Assembly: GCA_963402885.1 (NCBI GenBank)
Contig: OY727096.1
Coordinates: 30,361,820-30,425,819 of the forward strand
DNA from: Antedon bifida
Taxonomy: Eukaryota; Echinodermata; Crinoidea; Comatulida; Antedonidae
DNA length: 64,000 bases
Direction: 5' to 3'
The notes under the pieces were generated by a model that saw only the letters and a list, made by a program, of their open reading frames with translations, was not told the origin of the DNA and searched no databases. The position numbers were made by a program, and so were the translations under genes. This document shows, one piece after another, positions 59,901 through 64,000 of this stretch. Within the stretch, counting starts at the first letter, position 1, and each line of letters begins with the position of its first letter.

Positions 59901-62900
59901 AGTGTAACAATTAAAGTTATTGTTTTTTTGTAGACGAAAATAGGGGAACAATCAAAGAGAATATATTATTGAAAATCAGATATAATGGTAATACGATAAT
60001 CTAAATAAGTTAAAGAGGAAAGTAAACATATTGTGATTACATTGCTAGAAATGCGACTGAATATTTTAGGAATATACTATAACAATTTAATCAGTCGACT
60101 GTCAATTCATTTCACAACATATAGATGCACCGAGAAGAAGAAAACCAGGTATAACTAGCCTAATACTACTACCATTAATAAGCAATATCCAAATAAACTT
60201 ACAACTATATATTATTTTGTGTCGTTCAATTATTATTTAATCAGTAAAAAATCTTGTCTTCTTACCTCACCAGATTGTGTTGAAAACATTTATCTAAACA
60301 GTAATGATGTTATCAACATAACTTCTCCAAATTACCCCGATAACTACGATAACAACCACAACTGTGAATGGATTGTGGAAAGTCCGCAAAATACTGGAAT
60401 TCTACTCACGTTTTATGACTTAGAGCTGGAAAACTGTTGCGACTTTTTGATTATAACTTATGTTGACGTCAATGGCGATACATTACTTATAGAGTGGACT
60501 AGTAACAACTCTATTCTGGTTACAACACACGTGAATATAACTTTTCAAACTGATTTTTCAGTTGTTAACAGAGGATTTGCTCTGGGACTGAATGTTATTG
60601 ACATAGGTATGTTAACTCCTCCAATGAGGAGGTTGTATTTAATGTTTTCAAGGTAAATAAAAAAAAAGACAATAATTATTGTATTTAAAACAAATTATAG
60701 GTATATATTTTTTATTTAAAGTCTTTACAAGTTGTAGTTTTTTTTTTTATAGAAAACTGTATGTCTAATTATTCCATTATATTACACATCAAGCAATTTA
60801 ATATTTCAGAAGCCGAAACAAAAACTTGGGAAATAACATCTGTGCTAAATGAGATAGTCTCGTGGTCAAGAAGTTATGATGCAAAAAGTGTAACAACCAA
60901 TCAAATTACAATGCTAGAAACAGAAATAACAACTCAGAAAGCAACCACAATTTTTGATGACATATTATTGAGCAGTTCGGATGACAATTTTGATGTAATT
61001 GGGAAAACTACAACTCCAGAAACAGAAAGAATAACGCTGGAAACAACATATATGTCAGATGATCCAACATTGTCATCGAGTAGTAATGATATAATACATG
61101 TAACAACTGAGCAAAGTTCAATTCAAGAAACAGAAATATCAACTTTATTGGATGACATTGCCTCATGGCCGAGTAATGACGACGAGAAATATAAAACAAC
61201 TACAATTCCAGAAACAGAAGGAACAACTGAAGTCTCAACTAACAAGTTAGATAAAACAATCGAGCAAACTATAATACCAAAAACAGAAACAACTTTGGAA
61301 ACAACATACATATCTGATGACCTAACGTCGTGGTCGAGTAGTTATGATATAACCTATTTAACAACCGAGAAAACTACAATTCCAGAAACAGAATTAAGAT
61401 CTCATGAAACAACAGTCATGCTTGATGAAATAGACTTGAGTAGCGTTGATGGAAAAACAGAAAGTATTACAAATCTAGATACAACAGGAACTAAACAAGC
61501 TGCTACAACAGCCATATTGGATGAAACAGCTTCAATTTCAGAAACAAACGACATAACTATAGCCACAACGGTTATGTTGAATGACATATACTCGGGTAGT
61601 GATGACGGAATATATACAACAACTGGGCTGCCTACAACTCCAGAAAAAGAAACAACAACTTTGTTGGATGACATAGTCTCGCAGTCGAATAGTGTTGATA
61701 TACAAAGTATAACGACCGACCAAATACTAGAAACAGTAAGACAAAGTCAGGAACCAACCACTGTTTCGGATGACATGGCATCGAGCAGTTCTTATGAACA
61801 AAATGAAGAAACTGTAACTCAAGAGACAACAACCATGATGGATGAGATAGACACAAGTAGCGTTGATGAAATAAGTGAAGGAACTCGACAAACTACAATT
61901 TCAGGAACAAATGAAACTATAAGTATAGCTACAACGAATATGATGGATGACATATACTCGAGAAGTGATGAAGGAAATGATAAAATAACTGGGATAGTTA
62001 CAATTCCAGAAACAGAAAGATCAACAATTTTGGACGACATAGCCTCGCCCTCGAGTACTAATGATCTACCAAGTGTAACGATTAAGCAAATTATAATACT
62101 AGAAACAGAAAGGACAACTCTGGAAGCAACTACTGTTTTAGATGAAATATCATCGAGCAGTTCTTATGAAAACATTGAGCAAACTACAATAATTTCAGAA
62201 AAAGAAAGAACAACCAAAACGTCAACGGCTAACTTGGATGGAACTACAGAGCAAACTATAATACCAAAATCAGAAAAAACAACTTCGGAAACAACATTAA
62301 CGTCGGATGACCTCACATCGTTGTCGAGTAGTTATGATATAAACTATTTAACAACTGAGCGAACTACAATTCCAGAAACAGAAGAAACAACTATAGCTAC
62401 AACGGCTACAATTCTTGAAAGAGCGAGAACAAGTCAAGCTACAACAGTTTTTCAGGATGAAACAGATGTGATGTCGAGTAGTTATGATTGGAATAGTCTA
62501 ACAAATGAGCAAACAATAACAACAGAACGGTCAACTCGGGAAACAACAAATACGAGGTCGAGTATTTATACTAATAAAGGTCTAACAACTGAAACATTTG
62601 GTGACGACTTGGTGACCACAACAAGTCAACGTGATGATGGATTTACATTAGAACATACTGTAAATGGTCGGACTACGTTTAAATCAACACAGCAGACAGA
62701 CATTAGTTCCGAAGAGTCAAATACCAATGAACCTAGTGCAGCCACGAAAAAAGCTACTAAAACAGAGCTGGAGTCAACCACTTTTGCTAGTAAGCTAACA
62801 ATTTTTATTAAAATAATTATAAATGGGTCCATTATTTAAAGCAAAACAATGAAAATGCTGTGGATATAAGTAGCTGGATCTCGAAACAACAACGAGCATT

Positions 62901-64000
62901 AGGAATTAAAATATTATTCTTTTCCATTCATATCTTACAGGTGATAATTACATAGAAGCCGTTTCATTGGTTTTGAATGGTCAGCAGGTATGAAAAAAAC
63001 ATACAATTAGATATCGTAGATTCCTTTTAGCAGCTACACAAAGTAACTTAGCTAGATATCTTATCAATTTATTAGTTACATTCTTGACCTACTGATTATA
63101 TATCTAACGATTCTATACAGTAAATATAATTACAAAATACAGTGAACAATTTTTATTATTAAAATGTATTTGCAATATTATAGGAACAGTGGACCACCGC
63201 CAAAGAAATATTTCGCTTCATTACTTCGAATGCCGTAAATACCTTCTGTTATTTAAATGCTGCCCTTTGCTGTGTATGGACAGAATCTTATGCGTGAGTT
63301 ATTTACATCCTATCGATCGTGGGTAAATAAAATATAAATGCATATTGGGCAAGTGTCTCTAATAATAATACCACATAAACTTGATATATTAATACATCAC
63401 TATTACAAGACAAAACAGTGAATCAGATAAGTTAAATAATTCATTAAAAATAGATATATAAAAATTAATAATGAATGCGAACATAAAAATCTAAATCTAA
63501 TTATTAAATTTATATTTCGTTTGTTCTCTAATGAATATTATTCCATATTGTCTTCATCGTTAAAAATGTCTTTAATATGAAAAGCATTTTAAATTAATTA
63601 TGACACCTCATAATGCTTTAAAAAATAAGTAGTAAGTAAAATATAAGATCACTTATTGTTATTTTATTATAATAATTATTATGTACGGACAAGAATATAC
63701 ACAGGTGTGTTATATAATTAAGAACATAAAAACATGTTATGCCACAAAAACGAAAAAAGATCGCACGATGGGTGGAATGACGTAATTATGAATCTTCATC
63801 TGATTTTAATATTAGGTAAGAAAATGTATTGTATAGGTATGAGAAGAGAAAAGTTACTTATAACATTCATCTAAAAATAGAACCATTATTTAACATATAA
63901 CTTACGTTTTTTTCTAATTAGAGAGAATATATTAATTGGAAATATTACAACGCAAGAGAATATAAAACTGATTGAGGATACCAATAATAACCAGATTAAC
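31839..64000 (+). CDS. Gene 3: giant CUB/somatomedin B array, mucin-like membrane protein (3' partial)
   Basis: Signal-peptide exon 31839-31899, linker 35115-35174, then five blocks with SMB domains (35995-49537), then fourteen further CUB exons alternating B and A (50073-60606), Ser/Thr stalk 60810-62789 and juxtamembrane exons 62941-62987, 63190-63293 and 63922 onward. Inside the window 20 CUB and 5 SMB domains code for about 3477 residues without a frame break. All ectodomain introns are phase 1, so each exon or block can be gained or lost in frame. CUB modules bind proteins and glycans, often via calcium; SMB modules bind proteins such as integrin or protease-inhibitor partners in known families. 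By analogy with genes 1 and 2 the missing end should encode a TM helix and a short tail. Assembly collapse or expansion errors are possible in so repetitive a locus. Confidence 0.85.
31900..35114 (+). other. Gene 3 intron 1, 3.2 kb
   Basis: AT-rich. 33531-33585 carries the widespread GCGCTATATAAGAA-type 3' end of a retroposon followed by TTATTATAATTATT, and 33621-33660 a similar end in reverse. No exon supported. Confidence 0.55.
35115..35174 (+). CDS. Gene 3 exon 2: linker
   Basis: Acceptor GTATTATTAG, donor GTAAGT, 60 nt, phase 1-1. Reads GYTDANIEFQTDNNIPTIVH. Same style as the 51-nt linker exons. Confidence 0.75.
35587..35773. repeat. Large palindrome (foldback MITE)
   Basis: Left arm AAAGTTTGCGGTATACTACG to CGATCAATATGCTTTGATC; right arm GATCAAAGCATATTGATCG to TACCGCAAACTTTA. 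Arms about 75 bp, nearly perfect, around a short TCAGATTCTCACTCCTGA centre. Single arms occur at 8811 and 24676. Confidence 0.88.
35995..36327 (+). CDS. Gene 3 CUB 1 (type A)
   Basis: 333 nt, phase 1-1, acceptor ACTCAACAG, donor GTATGC. ESYCDFL has a single Cys where later copies have CC. Starts DCVGHIYLNKNDV. Confidence 0.92.
36533..38314 (+). CDS. Gene 3 unit 1 linker-SMB-linkers (exons 36533-36583, 36743-36847, 37663-37710, 38264-38314)
   Basis: 51, 105, 48 and 51 nt, all phase 1. The 105-nt exon is a somatomedin B domain with eight cysteines: GSCVGKCGRWDKNCYC, then ACEELNDCCPDYLLLC. Linkers read ATTELQTGTTNSTMV-like, NISLGTEIVTEWVTIT and DATSDFQRERSNSTVV. The intron before the last linker carries the TTAA MITE, and the intron after SMB carries a SINE fragment. 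Confidence 0.88.
36972..37121 (-). mobile_element. SINE fragment (tRNA-derived), unit 1
   Basis: AAACCGCCCGGTGACATAGT tail, ATTTGAAACGATGAG, then minus-strand tRNA-like block with box B AGTTCGAATCT and anticodon loop ATTCCAC. Truncated inside the D arm. Copy in unit 2 at 39944-40091; only the tail survives in units 3-5 (near 42480, 46140, 49069). Confidence 0.78.
37731..38077. mobile_element. TTAA MITE, best-preserved copy, with paralogous empty site
   Basis: 347 bp; ends AGATGTATTGTCCCCC and GGGGGACAATACATCT are perfect inverted repeats; flanked by TTAA at 37727-37730 and 38078-38081. Units 2-5 have the uninterrupted GTCTTTAACGTCAT or GTCTTTAAGGTCAT instead (for example near 40693). TTAA target and precise footprint point to piggyBac-type mobilisation. 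Confidence 0.9.
38399..38745. repeat. Intron block conserved in units 1, 2, 3 and 5
   Basis: About 345 bp, GC-richer than its surroundings (TTTCGCGAGTTTTTACG, CGACAGCCGACCAACCG). Copies at 41020-41360, 43258-43560 and 49630-49945. Its frames give short open reading frames but differ by indels between copies, so it is not coding. Confidence 0.7.
38851..39198 (+). CDS. Gene 3 CUB 2 (type B)
   Basis: 348 nt, phase 1-1, acceptor GATTCAACAG, donor GTTAGT. HNCKW, ERCCDFLTIT, ETEIFTGRSINTT, RGFALGLEVIELLG. Confidence 0.92.
39485..40933 (+). CDS. Gene 3 unit 2 linker-SMB-linkers (39485-39535, 39714-39818, 40633-40680, 40883-40933)
   Basis: 51, 105, 48 and 51 nt, phase 1. SMB reads GSCLGKCGRWDKNCYCDNVC, then NDCCPDYLMLC, eight Cys. 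First SMB codon is GGG rather than GGT. No TTAA MITE in this unit. Confidence 0.88.
41467..41814 (+). CDS. Gene 3 CUB 3 (type B)
   Basis: 348 nt, phase 1-1. Distinct residues: TTIRAKENVNIRFHTDYS and RGFSLG. Almost identical to CUB 4. Confidence 0.92.
42001..43047 (+). CDS. Gene 3 unit 3 linker-SMB-linkers (42001-42051, 42241-42345, 42748-42795, 42997-43047)
   Basis: 51, 105, 48 and 51 nt, phase 1. SMB with NACEELTDCCPDYLMLC. SINE tRNA part and about 0.4 kb of intron are deleted relative to units 1 and 2. Confidence 0.88.
43091..43211. mobile_element. Short insertion related to 31225-31280
   Basis: Absent from units 2 and 5 at the same place (TTTCTTTAAAAATGTATTAT). Contains GACAGACAGACCGACCAACC and the hairpin AGTCGCGTCCACGCGACT. 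Confidence 0.75.
43561..44980 (+). mobile_element. 5'-truncated non-LTR retrotransposon with intact RT-half ORF
   Basis: Inserted at TCTCTATATA/TTTCTAAACG in the conserved intron block; units 2 and 5 have the empty site. Open from the junction to TAA at 44820-44822. RT landmarks: LSENQFGFRQMYST, IIFLDFSSAFDKVSH, TSGVPQGSVLGPLLFLIY, FADDHTL (catalytic F-A-D-D in place of YADD), LGVYVNSSLS. C-terminal LYKALLLPVVTYCCSMW resembles the fragment at 2131. Ends in a TTA microsatellite (44951-44980). CR1/Jockey-like. The endonuclease is missing, so it is not autonomous; the open frame indicates youth. Confidence 0.9.
45125..45472 (+). CDS. Gene 3 CUB 4 (type B)
   Basis: 348 nt, phase 1-1. Protein as CUB 3 except RGFALG and first residue Gly (acceptor CAACAG/GTTGT). 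Its upstream intron matches the later dimers, not unit 3. Confidence 0.92.
45659..46705 (+). CDS. Gene 3 unit 4 linker-SMB-linkers (45659-45709, 45899-46003, 46406-46453, 46655-46705)
   Basis: 51, 105, 48 and 51 nt, phase 1. Exons and introns nearly identical to unit 3: a very recent duplication or conversion. Confidence 0.88.
46706..47297 (+). other. Gene 3 intron, nothing coding
   Basis: Contains about 190 bp (46925-47120) absent from other units, with GAGTCGCCTTGAAGCTAAGG and a GGCGCTTCTGTGTAATATAC end typical of retroposon 3' ends. Confidence 0.5.
47298..47645 (+). CDS. Gene 3 CUB 5 (A/B hybrid)
   Basis: 348 nt, phase 1-1. First half follows type A (DCVENIYLTNNDVINITS, NYDNNHNCEWILESP), second half type B (DLERCCDFLTIT, TGRSINTTIRAKENV, GLEVIELLG). 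Switch near 47440. Acceptor is the type A intron end, donor the type B GTTAGT. Confidence 0.92.
48052..48384 (+). CDS. Gene 3 CUB 6 (type A)
   Basis: 333 nt, phase 1-1. NRNDFINITS, HKCEW, ENCCDLLIIT, TEWTSNN. Confidence 0.92.
48596..49537 (+). CDS. Gene 3 unit 5 linker-SMB-linkers (48596-48646, 48825-48929, 49268-49315, 49487-49537)
   Basis: 51, 105, 48 and 51 nt, phase 1. SMB with NVCEELNDCCPDYLMLC, the last SMB of the array. The 48-nt linker starts NTSLGTEI instead of NISLGTEI. Confidence 0.88.
50073..50420 (+). CDS. Gene 3 CUB 7 (type B)
   Basis: 348 nt. TTILAKENLNIRFYTDFS, ends EVIKLLG. Confidence 0.92.
50814..51146 (+). CDS. Gene 3 CUB 8 (type A)
   Basis: 333 nt. NSNDAINITS, ESPPNTG, EICCDFLIIT. 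Protein identical to CUB 10. Confidence 0.92.
51411..51758 (+). CDS. Gene 3 CUB 9 (type B)
   Basis: 348 nt. LNYGDNHNCEW, TAILLTF, NIIFHTDFS. Confidence 0.92.
52153..52485 (+). CDS. Gene 3 CUB 10 (type A)
   Basis: 333 nt. Same protein as CUB 8; two silent changes only in the regions compared. Confidence 0.92.
52848..53195 (+). CDS. Gene 3 CUB 11 (type B)
   Basis: 348 nt. NHGDNHNCEW, TAILLTF, VTEIFTGRS, NIRFHTDFS. Confidence 0.92.
53397..54338. mobile_element. Insertion of about 0.94 kb: foldback element plus tRNA-SINE-like block
   Basis: Other dimers read straight from AGGAATATACTATAATAATA to TATAACCAGTCGAG; here the two are split. 53397-53580 is a near-complete inverted repeat (ACAGATATTGCCT... 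...AGGCGATATCTGT) with TTATA on both sides. 54028-54106 has tRNA box A TGGCGCAGCGG and box B GAGTTCAAATCC. About 50 bp around GAAAATTAC-CAGTCAATATC is duplicated (54142-54190, 54212-54260). Confidence 0.8.
54533..54865 (+). CDS. Gene 3 CUB 12 (type A)
   Basis: 333 nt. NSNDVINITS, EICCDFLIIT, FQTDLSVV. Confidence 0.92.
55227..55574 (+). CDS. Gene 3 CUB 13 (type B)
   Basis: 348 nt. TAILLTF, NIRFYTDFS, ends EVIKILG. Confidence 0.92.
55968..56300 (+). CDS. Gene 3 CUB 14 (type A)
   Basis: 333 nt. NSNDAINITS, ESCCDFLIIT, EWNSSNS. Confidence 0.92.
56663..57010 (+). CDS. Gene 3 CUB 15 (type B)
   Basis: 348 nt. TGILITF, NIRFHTDFS, EVIELLG. Confidence 0.92.
57405..57737 (+). CDS. Gene 3 CUB 16 (type A)
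   Basis: 333 nt. NYPNNYDNNHNCEW, ESCCDF, DTFLTEWNSNNSVLV. Confidence 0.92.
58098..58445 (+). CDS. Gene 3 CUB 17 (type B)
   Basis: 348 nt. TGILLTF, TILAKANLNIRFYTDFS. Confidence 0.92.
58830..59162 (+). CDS. Gene 3 CUB 18 (type A)
   Basis: 333 nt. NSNDAINITS, ENCCDF, FQTDLSVV. Confidence 0.92.
59527..59874 (+). CDS. Gene 3 CUB 19 (type B)
   Basis: 348 nt. KENLNIRFYTDFSIVHRG, ends LKVIKLLG. Confidence 0.92.
60274..60606 (+). CDS. Gene 3 CUB 20 (type A)
   Basis: 333 nt. ENCCDF, VNGDTLLIEWTSNN, RGFALGLNVIDIG. Last CUB, joined by a 203-bp intron to the stalk exon. Confidence 0.92.
60810..62789 (+). CDS. Gene 3 exon: Ser/Thr-rich mucin-like stalk
   Basis: Acceptor AATATTTCAG, donor GTAAGC, 1980 nt open, 660 residues, phase 1-1. 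Repeats of the same kind as gene 1 (TTIPETE-TT, LDDIxSxSSSYD) but more diverged from each other, suggesting an older, less homogenised array. No cysteine. The frame is open back to 60761, so an earlier acceptor is not excluded. Confidence 0.9.
62941..62987 (+). CDS. Gene 3 exon: start of juxtamembrane module
   Basis: Acceptor ATCTTACAG, donor GTATGA, 47 nt, phase 1-0. GDNYIEAVSLVLNGQQ, clearly homologous to genes 1 and 2. Confidence 0.85.
63190..63293 (+). CDS. Gene 3 exon: cysteine part of juxtamembrane module
   Basis: Acceptor GAACAG, donor GTGAGT, 104 nt, phase 0-2. WTTAKEIFRFITSNAVNTFC, then ALCCVWTES. FRF, NTFC and CC are kept; the last Cys of genes 1 and 2 (TEC) is Ser. A second in-frame acceptor, ATTATAG at 63183, would add Glu-Gln. 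Confidence 0.82.
63294..63921 (+). other. Gene 3 intron, nothing identified
   Basis: 628 bp of AT-rich sequence. Confidence 0.6.
63922..64000 (+). CDS. Gene 3 exon: juxtamembrane module continues beyond window
   Basis: Acceptor TTCTAATTAG, phase 2. Reads ENILIGNITTQENIKLIEDT, then NNNQIN, matching [20 protein letters not shown] of gene 1 (8425 onward). Cut by the window end. Confidence 0.85.

Noticed and set aside
50073-60606. CRISPR-like regular repeat array
   Set aside because: The regular spacing comes from duplicated CUB exons and introns in an animal gene.

Overview
This is AT-rich animal nuclear DNA: many short exons with GT-AG introns, secreted and membrane domains of metazoan type (CUB, LDLa, MAM, EMI-like, EGF, somatomedin B), non-LTR retrotransposons, tRNA-derived SINEs and MITEs. 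The very frequent word TAGGCCTA and the domain mix suggest a marine invertebrate deuterostome, perhaps an echinoderm; that is inference from style, not proof. There are no prokaryotic features.

The window holds three same-strand genes for type I membrane proteins that share one C-terminal plan but carry different ectodomains. Gene 1 (before 644 to 10246, 5' end outside) is CUB - LDLa - CUB - MAM - long Ser/Thr-rich stalk - unrecognised juxtamembrane module - TM helix - short tail. Gene 2 (12915-26113, apparently complete) is signal peptide - EMI-like segment - eight EGF/calcium-binding EGF exons - shorter Ser/Thr stalk - the same juxtamembrane module, TM and tail. Gene 3 (31839 to beyond 64000, 3' end outside) is signal peptide - linker - 20 CUB exons and 5 somatomedin B exons - Ser/Thr stalk - start of the same juxtamembrane module. 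Nearly all ectodomain introns are phase 1, which lets modules be duplicated or shuffled without breaking frame. My exon sums stay in frame (gene 1: 1344 residues in the window; gene 2: 859 with the acceptor chosen; gene 3: about 3477 residues in the window).

The 3' half of genes 1 and 2 lies in a direct segmental duplication (about 7081-11955 and 22785-28474). It appears to have placed a receptor C-terminus behind an EGF gene, giving a chimeric gene 2. Gene 3 grew by tandem duplication, first as CUB-linker-SMB-linker units (36-49.5 kb), then as alternating CUB-B/CUB-A dimers (50-60.6 kb) that share one intronic deletion scar where the SMB block was lost.

The rest is intron and intergenic DNA full of repeats: a TTAA-flanked MITE family, a tRNA-derived SINE family (one copy in a perfect 364-bp tandem), two 5'-truncated LINEs, foldback elements, minisatellites and a degenerate 330-bp tandem repeat. 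Because host segments are themselves duplicated, several insertions can be read against empty sites inside this window. An extra signal-peptide exon (28547-28607) lies 3.2 kb before gene 3's first exon and shares a promoter-proximal motif with it.
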